From: Lasioglossum baleicum | Lineage: Eukaryota > Arthropoda > Insecta > Hymenoptera > Halictidae | Assembly (NCBI RefSeq): GCF_051020765.1 | Contig: NC_134930.1 | Location: 7,192,001 to 7,256,000 of the forward strand | DNA length: 64,000 nt | Reading direction: 5' to 3' | Part shown: positions 23,128 through 37,073 of the stretch, piece after piece | How positions within the stretch are numbered: the first letter of the stretch is position 1 | Layout: every line of letters begins with the position of its first letter | Position numbers and translations under genes: made by a program | Notes under the pieces: model-generated | The model's database searches: none | Told to the model about the DNA's origin: nothing | The model's input: only the letters and a program-made list of their open reading frames with translations

Positions 23128-25949
23128 GTGTATACCAGTTCGCGGACGACACCGATCAGTCCCATCTCGGCCTCATGGCTAAGAAGGTAGTGTATACCAG
23201 TTCGGGGACGACACAGGTGAGTCCCATCTCGGCCTCATGGCTAAGAAGGTAGTGTATACCTGTACGCGGACGACACCGATCAGTCCCATCTCGGCCTCAT
23301 GGCTAAAAAGGTAGTGTATACCAGTTCCGGACGACACCGGTGAGTCCCATCTCGGCCTCATGGCTAAGAAGGTAGTGTATACCTGTTCGCGGACGACACC
23401 GATCAGTCCCATCTCGGCCTCATGGCTAAGAAGGTAGTGTATACCAGATCCGGACGACACCGGTGAGTCCCTTCTCGGCCTTATGGCTAAGAAGGTAGTG
23501 TATACCAGTTCCGGACGACACCGGTGAGTCCCTTCTCGGCCTCATGGCTAAGTAGGTAGTGTATACCAGTTCGGGGACGAAACCGGTGAGTCCCATCTCG
23601 GCCTCATGGCTAAGAAGGTAGTGTATACCTGTTCGCGGACGACACCGATCAGTCCCATCTCGGCCTCATGGCTAAGAAGGTAGTGTATACCAGTTCGCGG
23701 ACGACACCGATCAGTCCCATCTCGGCCTCATGGCTAAGAAGGTAGTGTATACCAGTTCGGGGACGACACAGGTGAGTCCCATCTCGGCCTCATGGCTAAG
23801 AAGGTAGTGTATACCTGTTCGCGGACGACACCGATCAGTCCCATCTCGGCCTCATGGCTAAGAAGGTAGTGTATACCTGTACGCGGACGACACCGATCAG
23901 TCCCATCTCGGCCACATGGCTAAGAAGGTAGTGTATACCTGTTCGCGGACGACACCGATCGGTCCCATCTCGGCCCCATGGCTAATAAGGTAGTGTATAC
24001 CAGTTCGGGGACGAAACCGGTGAGTCCCATCTCGGCCTCATGGCTAAGAAGTTAGTGTATACCTGTTCGCGGACAACACCGATCTGTCCCATCTCGGCCT
24101 CATGGCTAAAAAGGTAGTGTATACCAGTTCCGGACGACACCGGTGAGTCCCACCTCGGCCTCATGGCTAAGAAGGTAGTGTATACCTGTTCGCGGACAAC
24201 ACCGATCTGTCCCATCTCGGCCACATGGCTAAGAAGGTAGTGTATACCAGTTCCCGACAACACCGGTGAGTCCCATCTCGGCCTCATGGCTAAGAAGGTA
24301 GTGTATACCTGTTCGCGGACGACATCGATCAGTCCCATCTCGGCCTCATGGCTAAGAAGGTAGTGTATACCTGTTCGCGGACGACACCGATCAGTCCCAT
24401 CTCGGCCTCATGGCTAAGAAGGTAGTGTATACCAGTTCCGGACGACACCGGTAAGTCCCTTCTCGGCCTCATGGCTAAGAAGGTAGTGTATACCAGTTCC
24501 GGACGACACCGGTGAGTCCCATCTCGGCCTCATGGCTAAGAAGTTAGTGTATACCTGTTCGCGGACGACACCGATCAGTCCCATCTCGGCCTCATGGCTA
24601 ATAAGGTAGTGTATACCAGTTCGTGGACGAAACCGGTGAGTCCCACCTCGGCCTCATGGCTAAGAAGGTAGTGTATACCTGTTCGCGGACAACACCGATC
24701 TGTCCCATCTCGGCCTCATGGCTAAAAAGGTAGTGTATACCAGTTCCGGACGACACCGGTGAGTCCCATCTCGGCCTCATGGCTAAGAAGGTAGTGTATA
24801 CCTGTTCGCGGACGACATCGATCAGTCCCATCTCGGCCTCATGGCTAAGAAGGTAGTGTATACCTGTTCGCGGACGACACCGATCAGTCCCATCTCGGCC
24901 TCATGGCTAAGAAGGTAGTGTATACCAGTTCCGGACGACACCGGTGAGTCCCTTCTCGGCCTTATGGCTAAGAAGGTAGTGTATACCAGTTCCGGACGAC
25001 ACCGGTGAGTCCCTTCTCGGCCTCATGGCTAAGTAGGTAGTGTATACCAGTTCCGGGACGAAACCGGTGAGTCCCATCTCGGCCTCATGGCTAAGAAGGT
25101 AGTGTATACCTGTTCGCGGACGACACCGATCAGTCCCATCTCGGCCTCATGGCTAAGAAGGTAGTGTATACCTGTACGCGGACGACACCGATCAGTCCCA
25201 TCTCGGCCACATGGCTAAGAAGGTAGTGTATACCAGTTCGCGGACGACACCGATCAGTCCCATCTCGGCCTCATGGCTAAGAAGGTAGTGTATACCAGTT
25301 CCGGACGCTACCGGTGAGTCCCTTCTCGGCCTCATGGCTAAGAAGGTAGTGTATACCAGTTCGGGGACGAAACCGGTGAGTCCCATCTCGGCCTGATGGC
25401 TAAGAAGTTAGTGTATACCTGTTCGCGGACGACACCGATCAGTCCCATCTCGGCCTCATGGCTAAGAAGGTAGTGTATACCAGTTCCGGACGACACCGGT
25501 GAGTCCCATCTCGGCCTCATGGCTAAGAAGGTAGTGTATACCTGTTCGCGGACAACACCGATCTGTCCCATCTCGGCCTCATGGCTAAAAAGGTAGTGTA
25601 TACCAGTTCCGGACGACACCGGTGAGTCCCATCTCGGCCTCATGGCTAAGAAGGTAGTGTATACCTGTTCGCGGACGACATCGATCAGTCCCATCTCGGC
25701 CTCATGGCTAAGAAGGTAGTGTATACCTGTTCGCGGACGACACCGATCAGTCCCATCTCGGCCTCATGGCTAAGAAGGTAGTGTATACCAGTTCGCGGAC
25801 GACACCGATCAGTCCCATCTCGGCCTCATGGCTAAGAAGGTAGTGTATACCAGTTCGGGGACGACACAGGTGAGTCCCATCTCGGCCTCATGGCTAAGAA
25901 GGTAGTGTATACCTGTACGCGGACGACACCGATCAGTCCCATCTCGGCC
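20690..25949 (+). repeat. 2,653-bp tandem duplication (43 monomers)
   Basis: Positions 20,690-23,296 match 23,343-25,949 at a spacing of 2,653 bp. Shared markers are CAGATCCGG, GACACAGGTGAG, GGCCCCATGG, CCCGACAACACC, CCGGGACGAAACC and GACGCTACCGG. One difference seen is GGCCACATGG near 24,223 against GGCCTCATGG near 21,570. The right half then runs into the start of block copy 2 at 25,868. Confidence 0.82.
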
Positions 25950-28900
25950 ACATGGCTAAGAAGGTAGTGTATACCTGTTCGCGGACGACACCGATCAGTC
26001 CCATCTCGGCCTCATGGCTAAGAAGGTAGTGTATACCAGTTCGTGGACGAAACCGGTGAGTCCCACCTCGGCCTCATGGCTAAGAAGGTAGTGTATACCT
26101 GTTCGCGGACAACACCGATCTGTCCCATCTCGGCCTCATGGCTAAAAAGGTAGTGTATACCAGTTCCGGACGACACCGGTGAGTCCCATCTCGGCCTCAT
26201 GGCTAAGAAGGTAGTGTATACCTGTACGCGGACGACACCGATCAGTCCCATCTCGGCCACATGGCTAAGAAGGTAGTGTATACCTGTTCGCGGACGACAC
26301 CGATCAGTCCCATCTCGGCCTCATGGCTAAGAAGGTAGTGTATACCTGTACGCGGACGACACCGATCAGTCCCATCTCGGCCACATGGCTAAGAAGGTAG
26401 TGTATACCAGTTCGTGGACGAAACCGGTGAGTCCCATCTCGGCCTCATGGCTAAGAAGGTAGTGTATACCTGTTCGCGGACGACACCGATCGGTCCCATC
26501 TCGGCCTCATGGCTAAGAAGGTAGTGTATACCTGTACGCGGACGACACCGATCAGTCCCATCTCGGCCACATGGCTAAGAAGGTAGCGTATACCTGTTCG
26601 CGACGACACCGATCAGTCCCATCTCGGCCTCATGGCTAAGAAGGTAGTGTATACCAGTTCCGGACGACACCGGTGAGTCCCTTCTCGGCCTCATGGCTAA
26701 GTAGGTAGTGTATACCAGTTCGGGGACGAAACCGGTGAGTCCCATCTCGGCCTCATGGCTAAGAAGGTAGTGTATACCTGTTCGCGGACGACATCGATCA
26801 GTCCCATCTCGGCCTCATGGCTAAGAAGGTAGTGTATACCTGTACGCGGACGACACCGATCAGTCCCATCTCGGCCACATGGCTAAGAAGGTAGTGTATA
26901 CCTGTTCGCGACGACACCGATCAGTCCCATCTCGGCCTCATGGCTAAGAAGGTAGTGTATACCAGTTCCGGACGACACCGGTGAGTCCCTTCTCGGCCTC
27001 ATGGCTAAGAAGGTAGTGTATACCAGTTCCGGACGACACCGGTGAGTCCCTTCTCGGCCTCATGCCTAAGTAGGTAGTGTATACCAGTTTGGAGACGAAA
27101 CCGGTGAGTCCCAACTCGGCCTCATGGCTAAGAAGGTAGTGTATACCTGTTCGCGGACGACATCGATCAGTCCCATCTCGGCGTCATGGCTAAGAAGGTA
27201 GTGTATACCAGTTCGCGGACGACACCGATCAGTCCCATCTTGGCCTCATGGCTAAGAAGGTGGTGTATTCCAGTTCGGGGACGAAACCGGTGAGTCCCAT
27301 CTCGGCCTCATGGCTAAGAAGTTAGTGTATACCTGTTCGCGGACGACACCGATCAGTTCCATCTCGGCCTCATGGCTAATAAGGTAGTTTATACCAGTTC
27401 GTGGACGAAACCGGTGAGTCCCACCTCGGCCTAATGGCTAAGAAGGTAGTGTATACCTGTTCGCGGACAACACCGATCTGTCCCATCTCGGCCTCATGGC
27501 TAAGAAGGTAGTGTATACCAGTTCCCGACGACACCGGTGAGTCCCATCTCGGCCTCATGGCTAAGAAGGTAGTGTATACCTGTTCGCGGACGACATCGAT
27601 CAGTCCCATCTCGGCCTCATGGCTAAGAAGGTAGTGTATACCTGTTCGCGGACGACACCGATCAGTCCCATCTCGGCCTCATGGCTAAGAAGGTAGTGTA
27701 TACCTGTACGCGGACGACACCGACCAGTCCCATCTCGGCCACATGGCTAAGAAGGTAGTGTATACCTGTTCGCGGACGACACCGATCAGTCCCATCTCGG
27801 CCTCATGGCTAAGAAGGTAGTGTATACCAGTTCCGGACGACACCAGTGAGTCCCTTCTCGGCCTCATGGCTACGAAGGTAGTGTATACCAGTTCCGGACG
27901 ACACCGGTGAGTCCCTTCTCGGCCTCATGGCTAAGTAGGTAGTGTATACCAGTTCGGGGACGAAACCGGTGAGTCCCATCTCGGCCTCATGGCTAAGAAG
28001 TTAGTGTATACCTGTTCGCGGACGACACCGATCAGTCCCATCTCGGCCTCACGGCTAATAAGGTAGTGTATACCAGTTCGTGGACGAAACCGGTGAGTCC
28101 CACCTCGGCCTCATGGCTAAGAAGGTAGTGTATACCTGTTCGCGGACAACACCGATCTGTCCCATCTCGGCCTCATGGCTAAAAAGGTAGTGTATACCAG
28201 TTCCGGACGACACCGGTGAGTCCCATCTCGGCCTCATGGCTAAGAAGGTAGTGTATACCTGTTCGCGGACGACATCGATCAGTCCCATCTCGGCCTCATG
28301 GCTAAGAAGGTAGTGTATACCTGTTCGCGGACGACACCGATCAGTCCCATCTCGGCCTCATGGCTAAGAAGGTAGTGTATACCAGATCCGGACGACACCG
28401 GTGAGTCCCTTCTCGGCCTTATGGCTAAGAAGGTAGTGTATACCAGTTCCGGACGACACCGGTGAGTCCCTTCTCGGCCTCATGGCTAAGTAGGTAGTGT
28501 ATACCAGTTCGGGGACGAAACCGGTGAGTCCCATCTCGGCCTCATGGCTAAGAAGGTAGTGTATACCTGTTCGCGGACGACACCGATCAGTCCCATCTCG
28601 GCCTCATGGCTAAGAAGGTAGTGTATACCAGTTCGCGGACGACACCGATCAGTCCCATCTCGGCCTCATGGCTAAGAAGGTAGTGTATACCAGTTCGGGG
28701 ACGACACAGGTGAGTCCCATCTCGGCCTCATGGCTAAGAAGGTAGTGTATACCTGTTCGCGGACGACACCGATCAGTCCCATCTCGGCCTCATGGCTAAG
28801 AAGGTAGTGTATACCTGTACGCGGACGACACCGACCAGTCCCATCTCGGCCACATGGCTAAGAAGGTAGTGTATACCTGTTCGCGGACGACACCGATCAG

Positions 28901-31829
28901 TCCCATCTCGGCCTCATGGCTAAGAAGGTAGTGTATACCAGTTCCGGACGACACCAGTGAGTCCCTTCTCGGCCTCATGGCTACGAAGGTAGTGTATACC
29001 AGTTCCGGACGACACCGGTGAGTCCCTTCTCGGCCTCATGGCTAAGTAGGTAGTGTATACCAGTTCGGGGACGAAACCGGTGAGTCCCATCTCGGCCTCA
29101 TGGCTAAGAAGTTAGTGTATACCTGTTCGCGGACGACACCGATCAGTCCCATCTCGGCCTCACGGCTAATAAGGTAGTGTATACCAGTTCGTGGACGAAA
29201 CCGGTGAGTCCCACCTCGGCCTCATGGCTAAGAAGGTAGTGTATACCTGTTCGCGGACAACACCGATCTGTCCCATCTCGGCCTCATGGCTAAAAAGGTA
29301 GTGTATACCAGTTCCGGACGACACCGGTGAGTCCCATCTCGGCCTCATGGCTAAGAAGGTAGTGTATACCTGTTCGCGGACGACATCGATCAGTCCCATC
29401 TCGGCCTCATGGCTAAGAAGGTAGTGTATACCTGTTCGCGGACGACACCGATCAGTCCCATCTCGGCCTCATGGCTAAGAAGGTAGTGTATACCAGATCC
29501 GGACGACACCGGTGAGTCCCTTCTCGGCCTTATGGCTAAGAAGGTAGTGTATACCAGTTCCGGACGACACCGGTGAGTCCCTTCTCGGCCTCATGGCTAA
29601 GTAGGTAGTGTATACCAGTTCGGGGACGAAACCGGTGAGTCCCATCTCGGCCTCATGGCTAAGAAGGTAGTGTATACCTGTTCGCGGACGACACCGATCA
29701 GTCCCATCTCGGCCTCATGGCTAAGAAGGTAGTGTATACCAGTTCGCGGACGACACCGATCAGTCCCATCTCGGCCTCATGGCTAAGAAGGTAGTGTATA
29801 CCAGTTCGGGGACGACACAGGTGAGTCCCATCTCGGCCTCATGGCTAAGAAGGTAGTGTATACCTGTTCGCGGACGACACCGATCAGTCCCATCTCGGCC
29901 TCATGGCTAAGAAGGTAGTGTATACCTGTACGCGGACGACACCGATCAGTCCCATCTCGGCCACATGGCTAAGAAGGTAGTGTATACCTGTTCGCGGACG
30001 ACACCGATCGGTCCCATCTCGGCCCCATGGCTAATAAGGTAGTGTATACCAGTTCGGGGACGAAACCGGTGAGTCCCATCTCGGCCTCATGGCTAAGAAG
30101 TTAGTGTATACCTGTTCGCGGACAACACCGATCTGTCCCATCTCGGCCTCATGGCTAAAAAGGTAGTGTATACCAGTTCCGGACGACACCGGTGAGTCCC
30201 ACCTCGGCCTCATGGCTAAGAAGGTAGTGTATACCTGTTCGCGGACAACACCGATCTGTCCCATCTCGGCCTCATGGCTAAGAAGGTAGTGTATACCAGT
30301 TCCCGACAACACCGGTGAGTCCCATCTCGGCCTCATGGCTAAGAAGGTAGTGTATACCTGTTCGCGGACGACATCGATCAGTCCCATCTCGGCCTCATGG
30401 CTAAGAAGGTAGTGTATACCTGTTCGCGGACGACACCGATCAGTCCCATCTCGGCCTCATGGCTAAGAAGGTAGTGTATACCAGTTCCGGACGACACCGG
30501 TAAGTCCCTTCCCGGCCTCATGGCTAAGAAGGTAGTGTATACCAGTTCCGGACGACACCGGTGAGTCCCATCTCGGCCTCATGGCTAAGAAGTTAGTGTA
30601 TACCTGTTCGCGGACGACACCGATCAGTCCCATCTCGGCCTCATGGCTAATAAGGTAGTGTATACCAGTTCGTGGACGAAACCGGTGAGTCCCACCTCGG
30701 CCTCATGGCTAAGAAGGTAGTGTATACCTGTTCGCGGACAACACCGATCTGTCCCATCTCGGCCTCATGGCTAAAAAGGTAGTGTATACCAGTTCCGGAC
30801 GACACCGGTGAGTCCCATCTCGGCCTCATGGCTAAGAAGGTAGTGTATACCTGTTCGCGGACGACATCGATCAGTCCCATCTCGGCCTCATGGCTAAGAA
30901 GGTAGTGTATACCTGTTCGCGGACGACACCGATCAGTCCCATCTCGGCCTCATGGCTAAGAAGGTAGTGTATACCAGTTCCGGACGACACCGGTGAGTCC
31001 CTTCTCGGCCTTATGGCTAAGAAGGTAGTGTATACCAGTTCCGGACGACACCGGTGAGTCCCTTCTCGGCCTCATGGCTAAGTAGGTAGTGTATACCAGT
31101 TCCGGGACGAAACCGGTGAGTCCCATCTCGGCCTCATGGCTAAGAAGGTAGTGTATACCTGTTCGCGGACGACACCGATCAGTCCCATCTCGGCCTCATG
31201 GCTAAGAAGGTAGTGTATACCTGTACGCGGACGACACCGATCAGTCCCATCTCGGCCACATGGCTAAGAAGGTAGTGTATACCAGTTCGCGGACGACACC
31301 GATCAGTCCCATCTCGGCCTCATGGCTAAGAAGGTAGTGTATACCAGTTCCGGACGCTACCGGTGAGTCCCTTCTCGGCCTCATGGCTAAGAAGGTAGTG
31401 TATACCAGTTCGGGGACGAAACCGGTGAGTCCCATCTCGGCCTGATGGCTAAGAAGTTAGTGTATACCTGTTCGCGGACGACACCGATCAGTCCCATCTC
31501 GGCCTCATGGCTAAGAAGGTAGTGTATACCAGTTCCGGACGACACCGGTGAGTCCCATCTCGGCCTCATGGCTAAGAAGGTAGTGTATACCTGTTCGCGG
31601 ACAACACCGATCTGTCCCATCTCGGCCTCATGGCTAAAAAGGTAGTGTATACCAGTTCCGGACGACACCGGTGAGTCCCATCTCGGCCTCATGGCTAAGA
31701 AGGTAGTGTATACCTGTTCGCGGACGACATCGATCAGTCCCATCTCGGCCTCATGGCTAAGAAGGTAGTGTATACCTGTTCGCGGACGACACCGATCAGT
31801 CCCATCTCGGCCTCATGGCTAAGAAGTTA
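25868..31829 (+). repeat. 5.96-kb block, copy 2 of 3
   Basis: It matches 17,166-23,127 at spacing 8,702 and 38,826-44,787 at spacing 12,958. A point difference from copy 1 is CCTTCCCGG near 30,511 (copy 1 has CCTTCTCGG near 21,809). Copy 3 shares the CCTTCCCGG state near 43,469, so copies 2 and 3 are closer to each other than to copy 1. Confidence 0.82.
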
Positions 31830-32599
31830 GTGTATACCTGTTCGCGGACGACACCGATCAGTCCCATCTCGGCCTCATGGCTAAGAAGGTAGTGTATACC
31901 AGTTCCGGACGACACCGGTGAGTCCCATCTCGGCCTCATGGCTAAGAAGGTAGTGTATACCTGTTCGCGGACGACACCGATCAGTCCCTTCCCGGCCTCA
32001 TGGCTAAGAAGGTAGTGTATACCAGTTCGTGGACGAAACCGGTGAGTCCCACCTCGGCCTCATGGCTAAGAAGGTAGTGTATACCTGTTCGCGGACAACA
32101 CCGATCTGTCCCATCTCGGCCTCATGGCTAAAAAGGTAGTGTATACCAGTTCCGGACGACACCGGTGAGTCCCATCTCGGCCTCATGGCTAAGAAGGTAG
32201 TGTATACCTGTTCGCGGACGACATCGATCAGTCCCATCTCGGCCTCATGGCTAAGAAGGTAGTGTATACCTGTTCGCGGACGACACCGATCAGTCCCATC
32301 TCGGCCTCATGGCTAAGAAGGTAGTGTATACCTGTTCGCGGACGACACCGATCAGTCGCATCTCGGCCTCATGGCTAAGAAGGTAGTGTATACCTGTACG
32401 CGGACGACATCGATCAGTCCCATCTCAGCCTCATGGCGAAGAAGGTAGTGTATACCAGTTCGCGGACGACACCGATCAGTCCCATCTTGGCCTCATGGCT
32501 AAGAAGGTGGTGTATACCAGTTCGGGGACGAAACCGGTGAGTCCCATCCCGGCCTCATGGCTAAGAAGGTAGTGTATACCTGTTCGCGGACGACACCGA

Positions 32600-34642
32600 T
32601 CAGTCCCATCTCGGCCTCATGGCTAAGAAGGTAGTGTATACCAGTTCCGGACGACACCGGTAAGTCGCTTCTCGGCCTCATGGCTAAGAAGGTAGTGTAT
32701 ACCAGTTCGGGGACGAAACCGGTGAGTCCCATCTCGGCCTCATGGCTAAGAAGTTAGTGTATACCTGTTCGCGGACGACACCGATCAGTCCCATCTCGGC
32801 CTCATGGCTAATAAGGTAGTGTATACCAGTTCGAGGACGAAAGAGGTGAGTCCCACCTCGGCCTCATGGCTAAGAAGGTAGTGTATACCTGTTCGCGGAC
32901 AACACCGATCTGTCCCATCTCGGCCTCATGGCTAAAAAGGTAGTGTATACCAGTTCCGGACGACACCGGTGAGTCCCATCTCGGCCTCATGGCTAAGAAG
33001 GTAGTGTATACCAGTTCCGGACGACACCGGTAAGTCCCTCCTCGGCCTCATGGCTAAGAAGGTAGTGTATACCAGTTCGGGGACGAAACCGGTGAGTCCC
33101 ACCTCGGCCTCATGGCTAAGAAGGTAGTGTATACCTGTTCGCGGACGACACCGATCAGTCCCATCTCGGCCTCATGGCTAAGAAGGTAGTGTATACCTGT
33201 ACGCGGACGACACCGATCAGTCCCATCTCGGCCACATGGCTAAGAAGGTAGTGTATACCTGTTCGCGGACGACACTGATCAGTCCCATCTCGGCCTCATG
33301 GCTAAGAAGGTAGTGTATACCAGTTCCGGACGACACCGGTGAGTCCCTTCTCGGCCTCATGGCTAAGAAGTTAGTGTATACCTGTTCGCGGACGACACCG
33401 ATCAGTCCCATCTCGGCCTCATGGCTAAGAAGGTAGTGTATACCAGTTCCGGACGACACCGGTGAGTCCCTTCTCGGCCTCATGGCTAAGTAGGTAGTGT
33501 ATACCAGTTCCGGGACGAAACCGGTGAGTCCCATCTCGGCCTCATGGCTAAGAAGGTAGTGTATACCTGTTCGCGGACGACACCGATCAGTCCCATCTCG
33601 GCCTCATGGCTAAGAAGGTAGTGTATACCTGTACGCGGACGACACCGATCAGTCCCATCTCGGCCACATGGCTAAGAAGGTAGTGTATACCAGTTCCGGA
33701 CGCTACCGGTGAGTCCCTTCTCGGCCTCATGGCTAAGAAGGTAGTGTATACCAGTTCGGGGACGAAACCGGTGGGTCCCATCTCGGCCTCATGGCTAAGA
33801 AGGTAGTGTATACCAGTTCCGGACGACACCGGTAAGTCGCTTCTCGGCCTCATGGCTAAGAAGGTAGTGTATACCAGTTCGGGGACGAAACCGGTGAGTC
33901 CCATCTCGGCCTCATGGCTAAGAAGTTAGTGTATACCTGTTCGCGGACGACACCGATCAGTCCCATCTCGGCCTCATGGCTAATAAGGTAGTGTATACCA
34001 GTTCGAGGACGAAAGAGGTGAGTCCCACCTCGGCCTCATGGCTAAGAAGGTAGTGTATACCTGTTCGCGGACAACACCGATCTGTCCCATCTCGGCCTCA
34101 TGGCTAAAAAGGTAGTGTATACCAGTTCCGGACGACACCGGTGAGTCCCATCTCGGCCTCATGGCTAAGAAGGTAGTGTATACCAGTTCCGGACGACACC
34201 GGTAAGTCCCTCCTCGGCCTCATGGCTAAGAAGGTAGTGTATACCAGTTCGGGGACGAAACCGGTGAGTCCCACCTCGGCCTCATGGCTAAGAAGGTAGT
34301 GTATACCTGTTCGCGGACGACACCGATCAGTCCCATCTCGGCCTCATGGCTAAGAAGGTAGTGTATACCTGTACGCGGACGACACCGATCAGTCCCATCT
34401 CGGCCACATGGCTAAGAAGGTAGTGTATACCTGTTCGCGGACGACACTGATCAGTCCCATCTCGGCCTCATGGCTAAGAAGGTAGTGTATACCAGTTCCG
34501 GACGACACCGGTGAGTCCCTTCTCGGCCTCATGGCTAAGAAGTTAGTGTATACCTGTTCGCGGACGACACCGATCAGTCCCATCTCGGCCTCATGGCTAA
34601 GAAGGTAGTGTATACCAGTTCCGGACGACACCGGTGAGTCCC
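32600..34642 (+). repeat. 1,172-bp tandem duplication (19 monomers)
   Basis: Positions 32,600-33,470 match 33,772-34,642 at spacing 1,172. Shared rare markers are GTAAGTCGC (about 32,661 and 33,833), TTCGAGGACGAAAGAGG (about 32,831 and 34,003), GTAAGTCCCTCC and CACTGATCAG. The copy at 46-47.6 kb has the same duplication; the third copy at 57.7-58.5 kb has only one unit. Confidence 0.82.
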
Positions 34643-37073
34643 ATCACGGCCTCATGGCTAAGAAGGTAGTGTATACCAGTTCCGGACGACACCGGTAAGT
34701 CCCTTCTCGGCCTCATGGCTAAGAAGGTAGTGTATACCAGTTCCGGACGACATCGGTGAGTCCCTTCTCGGCCTCATGGCTAAGTAGGTAGTGTATACCA
34801 GTTCGCGGACGACACCGATCAGTCCCTTCTCGGCCTTATGGCTAAGAAGGTAGTGTATACCAGTTCGCGGACGACACCGATCAGTCCCATCTTGGCCTCA
34901 TGGCTAAGAAGGTAGTGTATACCTGTTCGCGGACGACACCGATCAGTCCCATCTCGGCCTCATGGCTAAGAAGGTAGTGTATACCAGTTCCAAACGACAC
35001 CGGTGAGTCCCATCTCGGCCTCATGACTAAGAAGGTAGTGTATACCAGTTCGGGGACGAAACCGGTGAGTCCCATCTCGGCCTCATGGCTAAGAAGGTAG
35101 TGTATACCTGTTCGCGGACGACACCGATCAGTCCCATCTCGGCCTCATGGCTAAGAAGGTAGTGTATACCAGTTCCGGACGACACCGGTGAGTCCCATCT
35201 CGACCTCATGGCTAAGAAGGTAGTGTATACCAGTTCCGGACGACACCGGTGAGTCCCTTCTCGGCCTCATGGCTAAGTAGGTAGTGTATACCAGTTCGCG
35301 GACGACACCGATCAGTCCCATCTCGGCCTCATGGCTAAGAAGGTAGTGTGTACCTGTTCGCGGACGACACCGATCAGTCCCATCTCGGCCTCATGGCTAA
35401 GATGGTAGTGTATACCAGTTCCGGACGACACCGGTAAGTCCCTTCTCGGCCTCATGGCTAAGAAGGTAGTGTATACCAGTTCCGGACGACACCGGTGAGT
35501 CCCTTCTCGGCCTCATGGCTAAGTAGGTAGTGTATACCAGTTCGCGGACGACACCGATCAGTCCCATCTCGGCCTCATGGCTAAGAAAGTAGTGTGTACC
35601 TGTTCGCGGACGACACCGATCAGTCCCATCTCGGCCTCATGGCTAAGAAGGTTGTGTATACCAGTTCGAGGACGAAACCGGTGAGTCCCATCCCGGCCTC
35701 ATGGCTAAGAAGGTAGTGTATACCTGTTCGCGGACGACACCGATCAGTCCCATCTCGGCCTCATGGCTAAGAAGGTAGTGTATACCAGTTCCGGACGACA
35801 CCGGTGAGTCCCATCTCGGCCTCATGGCTAAGAAGGTAGTGTATACCTGTTGGCGGACGACACCGATCAGTCCCATCTCGGCCTCATGGCTAAGAAGGTA
35901 GTGTATACCAGTTCCGGACGACACCGGTAAGTCCCTTCTCGGCCTCATGGCTAAGAAGGTAGTGTATACCAGTTCGAGGACGAAACCGGTGAGTCCCATC
36001 TCGGCCTCATGGCTAAGAAGGTAGTGTATACCTGTTCGCGGACGACACCGATCAGTCGCATCTCGGCCTCATGGCTAAGAAGGTAGTGTATACCTGTACG
36101 CGGACGACACCGATCAGTCCCATCTCGGCCACATGGCTAAGAAGGTAGTGTATACCTGCTCGCGGACGACACCGATCAGTCCCATCTCGGCCTCATGGCT
36201 AAGAAGGTAGTGTATACCAGTTCCGGACGACACCGGTGAGTCCCATCTTGGCCTCATGGCTAAGAAGGTGGTGTATACCAGTTCGGGGACGAAACCGGTG
36301 AGTCCCATCCCGGCCTCATGGCTAAGAAGGTAGTGTATAGCTGTTCGCGGACGACACCGATCAGTCCCATCTCGGCCTCATGGCTAAGAAGGTAGTGTAT
36401 ACCAGTTCCGGACGACACCGGTAAGTCCCTTCTCGGCCTCATGGCTAAGAAGGTAGTGTATACCAGTTCGGGGACGAAACCGGTGAGTCCCATCTCGGCC
36501 TCATGGCTAAGAAGTTAGTGTATACCTGTTCGCGGACGACACCGATCAGTCCCATCTCGGCCTCATGGCTAATAAGGTAGTGTATACCAGTTCGTGGACG
36601 AAACCGGTGAGTCCCACCTCGGCCTCATGGCTAAGAAGGTAGTGTATACTAGTTCCGGACGACACCGGTAAGTCCCTCCTCGGCCTCATGGCTAAGAAGG
36701 TAGTGTATACCAGTTCGGGGACGAAACCGGTGAGTCCCACCTCGGCCTCATGGCTAAGAAGGTAGTGTATACCTGTTCGCGGACGACACCGATCAGTCCC
36801 ATCTCGGCCTCATGGCTAAGAAGGTAGTGTATACCTGTACGCGGACGACACCGATCAGTCCCATCTCGGCCACATGGCTAAGAAGGTAGTGTATACCTGT
36901 TCGCGGACGACACTGATCAGTCCCATCTCGGCCTCATGGCTAAGAAGGTAGTGTATACCAGTTCCGGACGACACCGGTGAGTCCCTTCTCGGCCTCATGG
37001 CTAAGAAGTTAGTGTATACCTGTTCGCGGACGACACCGATCAGTCCCATCTCGGCCTCATGGCTAAGAAGGTA

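Larger units (their letters stand above)
24730..37073 (+). repeat. 12.3-kb block, copy 1 of 2
   Basis: This block matches 37,688-50,031 at a constant spacing of 12,958 bp, with no length change seen in about 12.3 kb. The left edge is where TAAAAAGG here faces TAAGAAGG in the other copy. The right edge is where CTAAGAAGG here faces CTAATAAGG there. I noticed two single-base differences, 34,646 (A) against 47,604 (T) and 36,822 (A) against 49,780 (T). I did not compare every base. Confidence 0.85.
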
